From the NCBI GenBank assembly GCA_018287875.1, contig JAGVVL010000001.1, forward strand, positions 8,494,001 to 8,558,000: a stretch of 64,000 bases of DNA, read 5' to 3'. The notes beneath the pieces were generated by a model. That model saw only the letters and a program-made list of their open reading frames with translations. It did no database searches and was not told the DNA's origin. This DNA is from Nigrospora sphaerica (lineage: Eukaryota; Ascomycota; Sordariomycetes; Amphisphaeriales; Apiosporaceae). Made by a program: the position numbers and the translations under genes. Shown piece by piece: positions 36,601-47,320 of the stretch; within the stretch, counting starts at the first letter, position 1, and every line of letters starts with the position of its first letter.

Positions 36601-39600
36601 ACCCATGACAAGCAACAAGGTGGTGGTTGTTAAACGCCGTCGAATTTCTTCTTCCCAAACTCTACCGCGCCCACGGGGAGTCAGTCAAGTTCCTTGGGGT
36701 GCCAAGCTAACCGCCGCTTCTCCCGTATCGCGATGTCCGCGTGCAACATCTGCATGCTAGCTGGCTGGCTGCCCACCACCACTCATTATGTGCGGAGGGG
36801 GCCGTCGTACCGGACCTGGACGGAAGGTTGTACTACCAGCGTACCGCATCCTCCCATACGGGTACTTCCCCGTCTCATCGCACACGGTACCAGGAGGCCG
36901 GTGCCGACTGCACCACGCCCCTTGTCTCCCAACACAGGTCTGTCGATGCTCTTATAGGATACCAGTTTCACATGGACAAGGTAGTTTCCCCATGTTGAAG
37001 TCTGCCAAGCAGAACCAACGTCGGCACTGAGCTTGCGCGACATGTACTGTCTATCTTGGTGCGTTGATTGGGTGGTGTCCCTATCAGGGAAATGATCACA
37101 CACACTGCCCAAGGCCCAACCGGCAACATCGGAGTCCTCATAGGGCGGCGTGCGGTGTCGACGAGACTCAAAAGGAGAAGCCTTTGTCTTGTTCTCAAAC
37201 CGCCGAAGCCATCTCGCAGTCTACGGATCATGACTGTTGGCTAGACCGGGGTTGCAGAGGCTCGGTAATGTGGCCTCTTGCAGGTTCTGTGTTGCCGCGC
37301 AACGCAAAGCTACGTCAACAAGACTAGTACCTAAGGTTGTGCAGAAGCTCGAAAAGCCGGCGTGCGCAGCTGGTTGGTTACGCGCCACAGCCACTACTCG
37401 TCGGGATCGGATCAGCGCCTGATAAAGGTGTGCCTGCAGTATCTAGGGCGCGAGAGATGTTCAGGTAAGATCTCCCAAACGGAAATGTCTGCCCTACTGC
37501 CTCAAGACCCAATGGCTGTGCAGGCCCCCAACCAAACGGCCGCGAGCTGCGACATTCTTCGTGGGCCAGCAACGAACGAGTTACATACTCGCGTTGTCGC
37601 CGGCTCTAACAGCCCGAGGTCGTGGTACCCAGCGGGTTTCGCGGGGTGGGCGCTTGGCGCCGCAATAACTACTCGTAAGTTGGCACTCCGACGCGACGAC
37701 ATTGCCGAGTCCGGAGGTTTTGACCGTCATGAAGACGGGTGTTGTTCTGTGGAATCGATGGCCCCTTTCCGCTCGTCGTATGTCGGAGTACGAACAAACG
37801 ACAAACGCCGTTGGACCTGGTCTCTAGGCAGTAAGCGGGCGACGACGCCAGACTCGTCGTGCCAAGAGGAGCTAGGAGTTAACGTGCAGGAGGGTAGATG
37901 TTAGGGGCTGCTGTTCCTGGCCTGGGTGGAGTCTATTCCCACGATTGAACCCCGCAGGAGCCCGCAGGCTCCCTCAATTTCTCGTACGCAGTGGTCGCGA
38001 GCCCATCCACCTGCGAACTCTTACGCAGTATCTCCCTCTAGGGGCCATCCCGCATAACGGCATAGGCCATTCATATTGCACCGCACTGGTGGTAGGAAGT
38101 CCAGAGGACGCAGAAACTTACAGCCATTATGTCACAAGAAGAAAGGTGACGAGCCACCGTCCGGCGGCGCCAGCCATTTAATTTGCGACCTGCATCTGGC
38201 CGTGCAGTGCAACCGAATCGAGAGTCCAATGGCCAGCCGGCTTCCCCGTCCGTCCGCTCTGCCAAAGCCGCCCGGCCCGTGTACGCAGCGAGGAACAGGG
38301 CCAACCAGCCAGCCCATCTTGCCATTCCATGGGGAGTTTATGGACATGGGGAATACTATCCTAGCCCGGACGTAACGAGTCCCGTCACACGCCTTGGCGC
38401 GGTCTGCGTACCTGTCAGACGTGATGATGGCCCTTTGCCCAGGGACGGCCCAGGTGCTGAGACGGGAGATCCAACACTGCCCCCAGTTGCTTTGCTTTTG
38501 CTTCAGACGGACGAAGGAGGTGGACCCCCGGATGCGATTCTCGACTCTCCACGGCCTCGACGGCTCGGAGACTGTACAGCTCGTCGGTGCCCAGCCGAAC
38601 GACCACCGTCCCCTGCCTACCGCCATGTGTACCGTGTAGACTACCACGAGAGACCGAGGCCTAGTTAAGTAGGCATGTACATCCGATACCATGGCACCTG
38701 TACGCAGGTCGCATCGTATACTCATCGATTGGCCATCGCCCTCGCTGCATGAATGCATGGCTCCCTATGGGCGCCCGTTTTTCCTTTGTTTCTCGTACAC
38801 TGTGCCGAGTGCGTAATCGGCAGGGCATACTTACACGAGTCTTTGCCCAGCGCGAGTAGGCTTTCTGCTGGGAAAAGCGCCCAGCCCTATCGTGTGCTGT
38901 TTTGCGTTCCTGTCACACGAACCTTGGTCTCCCGCTCCCGCCTTGAGACCGTCAGAGAGCCTCAGAACCGACTGATGTCTAGCGCATCACGCCGTGGTGC
39001 TCAGGTCAACGTTTTGTCTCGCCGCCCAGGGCGGCCCTATCCCTGCGGCAGATCCGCCCTGCTACCCGAAAGTCCCTAATAAGTTGGGCCACGGCACAGA
39101 CTGTCGCCGAGGAAACCGGCAGAGACTTGCACGCAACCCGTCTCGCGTTGGGTACGGCAAATGGTGTGTCGGTCCTATCTTGTTTTAAGCAACGAAAGGG
39201 ACGAACTCTGTCGATAACCTCCACGATCTGTCGAATCCGGCGAAGAAACCCCCACTGCGGCTCGGTGAGCAGTGCAGTGCAGCTGCTGGCCTACGATCTG
39301 CTCTCTGTCCTCAGTGTTGAGGTTGCGCGCGTCAGCGACGATCAGCCGTTGACCATTTGCCTATGCCTGGGACCGTCAAGGTGCCTGCCAGCTTGTCACC
39401 GCGGGGAACCCGACAGCTGATCCCTCGCATGCGGTCGTTCAGCCTTTTTGCGAGACATCGGGTACGGCTTGTTCTCAAATTCACGGCTGGCACAAGATAA
39501 CGGGTAGCGCCTCGTACCGCCCTCATCGCACGACCGCCCAACCTCCGCGGTTCACTTGAACTACGGCCGTCTGAATATAACCGGCTCCCTTCGGAACGGG

Positions 39601-39745
39601 CGCTCAGTAAACCAAACTACTTTCGCCTGCTCGAAAAGGCGAGGGCTCGGGTCTTGTCGTTGCCCAGGCTCTCTGATCCCTCACGAGCGATTGTGTAACC
39701 GGCGTGAACGAGCGAACCTAGGATACATCCACCAGCTTTTTGGTC
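33700..39745. other. 6 kb stretch with no supported gene
   Basis: Short frames only, on both strands, none with a recognisable domain or splice model. A palindromic TACCTAGGTA motif occurs at about 35931. I see no transposon termini. The right end should include the promoter of the PHD-finger gene. Confidence 0.45.
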
Positions 39746-42363
39746 ATGAGTGGAGACGAGGCAAGCAGGTAAGTCGCCCTCGGCACCGCGGGGGTTTTCT
39801 TAATCCCTGGACCGCTTACCTACAGATTACTTGCCCTGCCTGCATCCATGTGTCCTGCTTTGCCTACCTCTGCCTAATAAATATTATGTACCTCCAAGTT
39901 AGTGGCTGCTAACACTTCCAATTCTTGTGTCTGCCTGCAGCTTTGGGGATCCCAACGCTCAATCGACAGCTCCAGCTCTCCTCAGCCCGAAACACACGCC
40001 CGCACCTCTTGTCCTCACGAGTCCGGATTTTGAAACGTCCGAGACCAGCTCGGGGTCTTTCGAAAGCTCCTCCGGTTGGACGCCTCGGTTCGCCGAAGAA
40101 TATTCCGTCTTTAATGCGACGCCGGGCAACTTGAGCGCTCCCCAGGGGCAGTTTGTCGATTTCTCCATCTGCACGTCCTTCCTGCAGGCCACGTCTGGTC
40201 ACAAGCGACAACTGTCAACCGGGAGTACTGCCACCGAGATTGCGTCCCATGTACACCATCTATCGTCGAACCTCAACCTCGCTCTGCCGCCAGTTGACCC
40301 CCCGCGGAGCCTCCTCTCTTCGCCCGGCTATCTGGCACCTGGCTTCGGCCACGAAATAACCGGAGACGCGGCGCCAGGCGGCCAAGAGCCTTCGGCGAAG
40401 AGAGTGCGGCTGGGTGGCCCCGTGCCAGAACCGACGCAGACACATTCGCGGACCCAGACTCAAACGGCCACGCCCCCACCGTCGCGACGCAAGGGCGAGA
40501 GGAGACTCGCCCCGAAGCTGCCCACGGACACGATGCACCATGACCAGAACTATAGGCCCGAGTTCCCCGCCGGCACGTCGCAGCAGCAGAACCACGCCGC
40601 CGGCTTCGTGACGTCGCCGACCGACATGTTCGGGTTTCCCTTGCCGGTCCCGGCCTCGGCCGCCATCTTCGCCGACTCGCAGGTCTTCTGGGACACCGAC
40701 CCGAGCCTGGGAGGCATGGACCTGGACTTTGCCGCCTCGGGAGCCATGTTCGAGTCTTTGAATCAACATGCCGCGGCGGCCATGGGCTCGTTAGACTGGC
40801 CCAGGTCCAACGACATGTTCCAGCAAGAAAGCGGAGTCGCTCCACCTTCTAACCAGGCACCTAAACCAGCTCCCAAAAGGGAAAGGGTCTTGGCCCCAAA
40901 GCCGCCCGCGCAAAGCCAGGAGAACGACCACCCGGACCTGGGAATGTTGGGTCCCGCGTACACGACCTCGACCGGTGCTCTGTTCGGCATATCGAGCCCC
41001 GGCGGTGGCGTCGACCCGGGCCTGCTGTTCTCTCGACCGCCCCCCTTGCGCATGGAGTCGGCGGCGCCGATGCCGCCACTGCTGCAGCCCGCACCCCTGC
41101 AATCCCCGGCGAGGCTGTCCCGGGATTTGCGGCGCTCGGCGAGCACCAAGGAAGCTGTGCCTAGTAGAAACCTGGACGCGGCCGCGAGTTCGTCCGGCAG
41201 GTCGACGAGCCGGCCCGGCCTGTCGCGTAGCTTCGGTGAGAACCGCGGCCGTAAAAAGTCGAGCCGCGCTTCCGCGCTTCCTCCACTAGCTCCGGCCGCT
41301 CAGCCCGGCGCACAACAGAACGGTCGTCCCGTGTCCCAAGGCTCGCGGTCCAGCGGGCGGTCGTCTCCATCGAAGCGACACCATCGGCTGTCCAGCTTGA
41401 CGTCGATCCCCGAAGACCACGGCCCGAAAACCCGGACCTCGGTGAAGTTTACCATTGATTCGAGAGGCCGTGCCCGTGCCGAAACCACAACGGTGCTTGT
41501 TGATACCAGTGAAGAAGCCACACCCCGACCCGTACGCCACGGCAACGACGTCGGGTATGGAGAGAGGCTCGCCGGCTCATCCGAAGATGATGAGTCCTCT
41601 TCCGACGACGAGCCTATTGTGATAACCAGCAGGAACACGTCGTTTGCCCTGCCAGATCCGCCCCGGCCGACGTCGTCACAACTGTTCCAGCCAATCCAGT
41701 ACACCCGCGAGGCGAGCACGAGTATCCTGGGGATATATCATCACGGGGCTGCGCAAGGCGCGCTCGATGGCGAAGATGACGCGGGAAGCGAGGCGGAGAC
41801 GATCATGAACGAGTCTCGGGGCAAATACGGCGACGCCGCCAGCGAGCTAAGAAAGGTAGTCGAGGACCGGCAGAAGCGACCGGCTGTCAAGTCGAATCCG
41901 CGCGTGGTGACCAACAAGGCGCGGCCGCAGAGCGCGTCTTCGTCCGTCTCTCACCTTTCGGTGGGTGAGGCTAGTCTCCCGACGCCGGCGTCGAGCGAGG
42001 ATCACATGGTTCGGTGCATCTGCAAGCAGACGGAAAGCCCGTCCGATAGCAATGATTTCATGGTGGAATGGTAGGTTTCTCTTTTTTCCATGCTGTGTGC
42101 CTTTGGCGTTGCATCGGCCGATCTGCAGGCCGAGGGGCGGTTCCTGCTATGGTACTGACGGCGTGGGCAGCGAATCGTGCGAGATGTGGCTGCACGGCAC
42201 CTGCATCAACATTGGACCTCGCACCATGCCGAGCGTCTACATTTGTGCCTTCTGCGCCAATACGCCGGCCCGCGGCGGACGAGGCCCTCGGCTTCCCGCG
42301 GCGCCGACGCGGGCTACGCTCGCCTCGCCGCTGGCTCACAAGTCTTTTGGGCCCTTCCGGTGA
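39746..42363 (+). CDS. PHD-finger protein
   Basis: Three exons (39746-39768, 39941-42070, 42171-42363) give 781 residues. The tiny first exon encodes MSGDEAS and joins across a 172-nt intron (GTAAGT...CTAAC...TGCAG) into SFGDPNAQS. Most of the protein is disordered and Ser/Pro/Arg-rich, with basic patches such as RRKGERRLAPKLP and RKKSSRAS. The C terminus carries a C4HC3 PHD zinc finger split by intron 2: C700 and C702 (MVRCICKQ), C718 and C721 (ECESCEMWLHGTC), H726, C729, C743 and C746 (YICAFC). PHD fingers read histone H3 tails, so a nuclear chromatin role is expected. A longer first-exon reading beginning inside the intron at 39927 would need a GTG start and is rejected. Confidence 0.88.
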
Positions 42364-43301
42364 GGCAGAAGGGGCCAAGGGCCAACACGCTAACGACCGG
42401 ACATGACGAGAAACGAGTGCCTTACGAATCCATCAGGGGCGCCTATGAATAGATACACGGCCCCAGTAAACGAGAGAAAAAGAACACGGACTGTTGGCTG
42501 GGGTGCATGGAGTGTATATATGATACCCAACCCTAATGCTAACCGATGATCACGACGAAGTACATACTAAGCAATAAGAAAAGTTGGATATAGTTGACGG
42601 GGTGCCTCGGCGCTCTGCGTTCATACGGACCGTAGTCAAAGGCGTTGCTCTCCTAGGTAAGATGCGTGGACGATGCGATGGGCCATCAACATCGGGACTT
42701 TCCAGCTGGGATGTCTTGGGATTGAGACTGAGCTTAAAGAGAGCGCATATGGGAAAAACCTGAAATGAATCAGGTAGGTTGTACCCCTTGTACTTTTCAA
42801 CTTATGCGAGTAAATAGATCTGTGTACTATTTGGACCCCCCAAGTACGGCCCACATTGGGTGGCTCGTCAGCTGTGCCACGACGGCATGTGCTTTTGTGG
42901 CCGGGCGAGAATCGTGCACTTACCAAAGCTTTCCGAGTTCTCTCGGTGGCATAGCACCAGATCGGTCGGCTCACGCGTCGTCTATCCTGAATGGCTTCCC
43001 TGGAGCTTTGCCTACGAACCGCAGGGAAGTATGAATGCTGCTCCGTACGTAGTAACGCCCCCAGGTCCCCCGCCGATGTTCGGGCGGTGGGGTACTGCGC
43101 TGGGACCGCGGGGCATAATTGTGCTCCGAAATTCGGGGGTGGCAGATGCGGCCGCGGCATAGGATCTCGTTGAATTCAATAGAAGAAGTGAACTTAGAAA
43201 GCTACTTTGTTGTCACTTTCATCTTATTCCCGCTTGTTCCCTCTCCCCGTCTCCCCCCCATCCCCATCCTTTGTTCGTGCCAACCCCCATCGCCAGAAAA
43301 C
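42364..43301. promoter_or_regulatory. LEU2 upstream region
   Basis: No coding sequence is seen. The last 90 bases (about 43215-43301) form a pyrimidine-rich tract directly before the LEU2 start, typical of well-expressed fungal genes. I did not find a clear CCGG-N-CCGG Leu3-type site. Confidence 0.5.
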
Positions 43302-44755
43302 ATGGCTTCCCACAACATTGTCGTCTTTGCCGGAGATCACTGCGGTCCCGAGGTAAGTCGCCGCCGCCGCCGTCGCTCTCCACACCCCTCGGAGCACCCT
43401 AGGGTTGTCGTCACTAACACACATGCCAGGTCGTGGCCGAGGCCGTCAAGGTAGATGGAGAATCGCTCCGCCGGGCCAAGTGCCCATCGTCGGCATTGGA
43501 CCAGCTGACACCCCCCGTGCACATCAGATCTTCAAGACGCTCGAGAGCCATAGCCCGTCGGCTGGCAAATTCAACCTGCAGGACCACCTCCTGGGCGGTG
43601 TAAGTCGCGCAGCCCCCCCTCGCGAGAGGAATGGCCCGGAGGACGGCCTGCATCTGGAGGCCCCGGTGGGAGAAGCCGCAGGCCCGCTGACCCGGAAACC
43701 TGCAGTGTTCTATCGACGCCCACGGCGAACCCTTGACCGACGAGGCCCTCACAGCCGCCAAGAACGCCGATGCCGTGCTGTTGGGCGCCATTGGCGGCCC
43801 GAAATGGGGGACGGGAGCCGTGCGCCCCGAGCAGGGCCTGCTGCGCCTGCGCAAGGAGATGGGCACATACGGTAACCTGCGCCCTTGCAGCTTCGCCTCG
43901 GACTCGCTCGTCGACTACTCGCCGCTCAAGGCCGACATCTGCCGCGGAACCAACTTCACCATCGTGCGCGAGCTGACGGGCGGCATCTACTTCGGCGACC
44001 GCAAGGAGGACACGGGCGACGGCCACGCCTCCGACACGGAGCCCTACTCGCGCGCCGAGGTCGAGCGCATCACCCGCCTGGCCGCGCACCTGGCCCTGAC
44101 CCAGGACCCCCCGGCCCCCGTCTGGTCCCTCGACAAGGCCAACGTCATGGCCACCAGCCGCCTCTGGCGCAAGGTCGTCACCGAGGTCATGGAGAAGGAG
44201 TTCCCCCAGCTGAAGCTGACCCACCAGCTCATCGACAGCGCCGCCCTGCTGATGGTCAAGAACCCGCGCTCCCTGAACGGCGTCATCGTCACGAGCAACC
44301 TCTTTGGTGATATCATCAGCGACGAGGCCAGCGCCATCCCCGGCAGCATCGGCCTGTCGCCTAGCGCCAGCCTGAGCGGCGTGCCCGACGGCAAGAGCCG
44401 CTGCAACGGCATCTACGAGCCCATTCACGGTACGTGATGTCCCCATACCCAACCACCCCATGCCTATGCCGGCGGTGGGAACCCCACGCCCCCGTGCTGA
44501 CCCCTTGGTTTCCATGCAGGCTCGGCCCCCGACATCTCGGGCCAGGGCATCGTCAACCCCATCGGCACCATCCTCTCGGTAGCCATGATGTGCCGCTACT
44601 CGCTGGGCCTGCCCAAGGAGGCCGCGGCTATCGAGAAGGCCGTCAAGAACGTCGTCGACGGCGGCGTCCGGACCAAGGACCTGGGCGGCTCGGCCGGCAC
44701 CCAGGAGACGGGCGACGCCATTGTGGCCGAGTTGATCAAGGTCCTCAAGAACTGA
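43302..44755 (+). CDS. LEU2: 3-Isopropylmalate dehydrogenase
   Basis: Five exons (43302-43352, 43430-43450, 43528-43599, 43706-44429, 44520-44755) give 367 residues, the usual length. Exon 2 is only 21 nt (VVAEAVK). The start [17 protein letters not shown] leads into the nucleotide and substrate fold. Signatures include [56 protein letters not shown], and the metal/NAD region [20 protein letters not shown] followed by IGLSPSASL and [13 protein letters not shown]. The enzyme (EC 1.1.1.85) oxidises and decarboxylates 3-isopropylmalate with NAD+ in the third step of leucine biosynthesis. Codon usage is strongly C/G-ending, consistent with high expression. A dead Tc1 element lies about 0.3 kb downstream. 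Confidence 0.96.
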
Positions 44756-45072
44756 TTCGCAAAGACAGGAGGGGGCGCGGTGTGTACTACTCTTTACGAC
44801 GGGTATGCGGATTATGCATCAACGGGGCGGGCTTGGTAGGTCCAAAAAAAGGCTTTGGCGTTTGTGTGTTTCGAACCGGGCATTTTGATAGTATGGACGA
44901 TCTAAGTACTGAGCGAAGAATAACCATCTTCTTGTGGCTTTCCGTTAGACGGGGTCGGTTAAGTGCTCATGCCTCTTGACGGGTTCTGCTGATGTGACGA
45001 CTCGCTGCCCACCATCTTCCTTGCCGTAACTCCCCACTGCCAACCCGAATAGCTCTGCGTACATACTAGGTA

Positions 45073-45100
45073 AAATCACTGGACAAAAGTCTGCGCACAG
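45073..45100 (+). repeat. Left terminal inverted repeat
   Basis: Pairs with 46425-46452 with three mismatches. It is preceded by the TA target duplication. Confidence 0.88.
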
Positions 45101-45180
45101 GCCACCCCCCTCGTGCCAACTTCACGACATCAACATAACCACCCTATCTCTTCATCTGCCCATAACTCGCTTAATTAGCC

Positions 45181-46307
45181 ATGGATATGCACGAATTTGG
45201 TCGCATTTTAACCGCAGAGCGCAAGCCTAACGGACAGTTTAGCCCTGAGGCTGTCGCGGCTATTGTAGCTTTCGCTATATGCGGTCAACCGCATAGTGCC
45301 ATTGCAAAGGCCTTCGGAACGCGTCGACGCGAAACTATCACCAACCTTGTGAGGCGCGTCACTCAACGGGAAACAACAAAACCTAAGAAAAGAAGTGGTC
45401 GACCGCGTAGGTTAACCTCTCGATAAGAGCGTTACGTATTTCAATTAATACGGAGGAAGCCGCGCGCCACGTGGAAAGAGATCTGCGTCGAGAGAGACGC
45501 TCTCTTCGACCCTCGACTTAGGACCTTCTCTGCAAGGACGGCGAAGCGCGCTCTTCGTAAGAGACATATCGGCCACTGGCGCGCTGCGAAGCGTATTCTC
45601 CTCACTAAAGAAGACGCTATACAGAGGCTTCGTTTCTGCCGTGAGTGGTCCTCTAAAGACGCTCAAGAGCTGCTTATGCGATGCCTCTTCTCCGACGAAT
45701 ACACGATTCAAAACGAACCCTCTAAACCTGGCGAATGGGTGTTCCGGTACGCGCGCGAGCGCTTCCGTGAGGACCTCGTGAACCCTCTGCCACACTCAAG
45801 GCCTCGTATCAGCCTTATGGTATGGGGTATGGTGTGGCAGAGGGATGACGAGTCTGGGATGTCCCCCTCATTTTCTGTGAGGGTGATCCGGACTCTGCAC
45901 GTAAGGGCTTCACCTCTACCCGCTATATGGAGGTCCTAGAGGAAGGACTCGTGCCTCTATATGAGGCTGGAGACCTCTTCATGCAAGATAATGCGCGTAT
46001 ACATCGCTCGCATGCGGTCCGGGACTTCCTCGAAAGTAAGGGCATTTGGACGATTAAGTGGCCTGCTCATAGCCCCGACCTCAACCCTATTGAGCAAGTC
46101 TGGAGGGCCCTAAAGCTTAAGATATATGAAATCAAGCCTCGTTTTCAATATCTGAAAGATAACATAAACGATTACGCGTATGCGAGGGAGATAATCGAGT
46201 TGGCGTGGAGTGAGCTAGATCACGGCCTCATTTTAAAGCTATTAAAGTCAATCCCACGGCGTATAGCAGCGGTACTTCGCGTAAGAGGCTGGTATAGCCA
46301 TTATTAA
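45181..46307 (+). pseudogene. Tc1-like DD34E transposase, broken
   Basis: The frame starts at MDMHEFGRILTAERKPNG with an N-terminal helix-turn-helix region (IVAFAICGQPHSAIAKAFGT, then RSGRPRRLTSR). A TAA at 45424-45426 (codon 82) stops it; the same frame then continues with transposase sequence (WKEICVERDALFDPRL, CLFSDEYTIQNEP). At the C-run 45863-45867 one base appears lost, and the protein continues in another frame as FCEGDPDSARKGF, FMQDNARIHRSHAVRDFL and SPDLNPIEQVWRALKLKIYE to a stop at 46307. The three catalytic acidic residues lie in SDEYTIQ, QDNARIH and NPIEQVW, the last two separated by 34 residues (DD34E). The copy cannot make a full transposase. The TAA could be a CAA codon changed by C-to-T mutation. 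Confidence 0.9.
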
Positions 46308-46424
46308 ACTACAATTCGAGAGTTTTCTTTTAAAAAAACCCCTACTTAATTTGCTATCGAATTGAGTGCGTGAGTTGTAATAAAAGTTGAAGGGTAGAAA
46401 TTAGCGAGTGGTTGGTGATGTAGT

Positions 46425-46452
46425 CTGTGCGCAGACTTTTGGCCAGTCACTT
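46425..46452 (-). repeat. Right terminal inverted repeat
   Basis: Inverted partner of 45073-45100. It is followed by TA. Confidence 0.88.
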
Positions 46453-46457
46453 TACCT

Positions 46458-47320
46458 TGCCTACTAGATAGCGATAAGCCGTCTCCTTTCCTGGATTCGG
46501 TCACCAAGGCTCGCAAGGTCGCAGCTACTGACCATAAGTAAAATAACGGGCATAGAGGCAGCTGTATCGACGATTCTACGAATCTGCCAGTGGTTCTTGA
46601 ACCATACTTTTTTGAACCAGATTCCCAGAGGCCTCTAGTGGGGTAATAGTTGCCTCACTACTTCGCTCACAGATATAGGCACAGAGACCCACGGTCATCC
46701 AGTATGTTCTCCGCCTCTGTTCCGCTTGGCTTCAGTGACAGGTACGCAGTTGGAAGATCTAAGTACATTATACTTGTTCCTCAGAACTTATCATCGTACT
46801 TTTGGTAAGTGCTTTAGCTATCAAAGAATGAAATGAGGGGCAGCCACCCTGATCATTCAGTTTAGTAAGAGCAAGCTTCAGCCAATCATCAGCTTTGTCC
46901 CGGGCCTCCAATGGCCGATCCACAGGGCGGCAACATTTGTGGATGAATGGACGGTTTGATGATGCCGTCTAGTCAGTCCACACCCACTCAATGCAATAAA
47001 CAGCACATTTGCTTGGATCGTATATACTTTCTCCCATCCCATCTCCTTCCGGCTCCCGTCACTGCCGTCGCCCCCAGGGTTTTCAGGTTTTCTCCGCGGT
47101 CTTTTTCCGTCCCTGCAACTGGCCCTGGAGACTGTATTGCTTGGCGTCTGGCCGTCCTGGGCCATCCACTTCCGCACACTCTCCCCCTCCATCCACACAC
47201 CTCCCAACGATGCGCCCCATCTGGTGTGAATAGAGGCTCCTCACTCTGACCATCTGCCCACTCTCCGCCCAACACCCATCCGCCGCTCCCATGTCGGGTC
47301 TCTAGAGACAAGAATCCACG
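46458..47320. other. Cullin upstream region
   Basis: No gene is seen. The interval between the transposon and the cullin start is AT-richer at its left and becomes C/T-rich from about 47030 to 47320, which looks like the cullin promoter and leader. Confidence 0.5.

Larger units (their letters stand above)
45073..46452 (+). mobile_element. Tc1/mariner DNA transposon, non-autonomous relic
   Basis: A 1380-bp element with 28-bp terminal inverted repeats at 45073-45100 and 46425-46452. The left repeat ends ACAAAAGTCTGCGCACAG, and 25 of 28 positions match the reverse complement of the right. TA dinucleotides at 45071-45072 and 46453-46454 flank it as the expected target-site duplication. Joining the flanks gives AGGTACCT, a palindromic target typical of Tc1 insertion. 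It carries one broken transposase gene. The insertion sits between LEU2 and the cullin gene and interrupts neither. Confidence 0.9.

Noticed and set aside
39927..39940. Start of the PHD protein inside the intron
   Set aside because: It would need a GTG start. A CTAAC branch site and TGCAG acceptor are present, and an upstream ATG exon (39746-39768) joins in phase.
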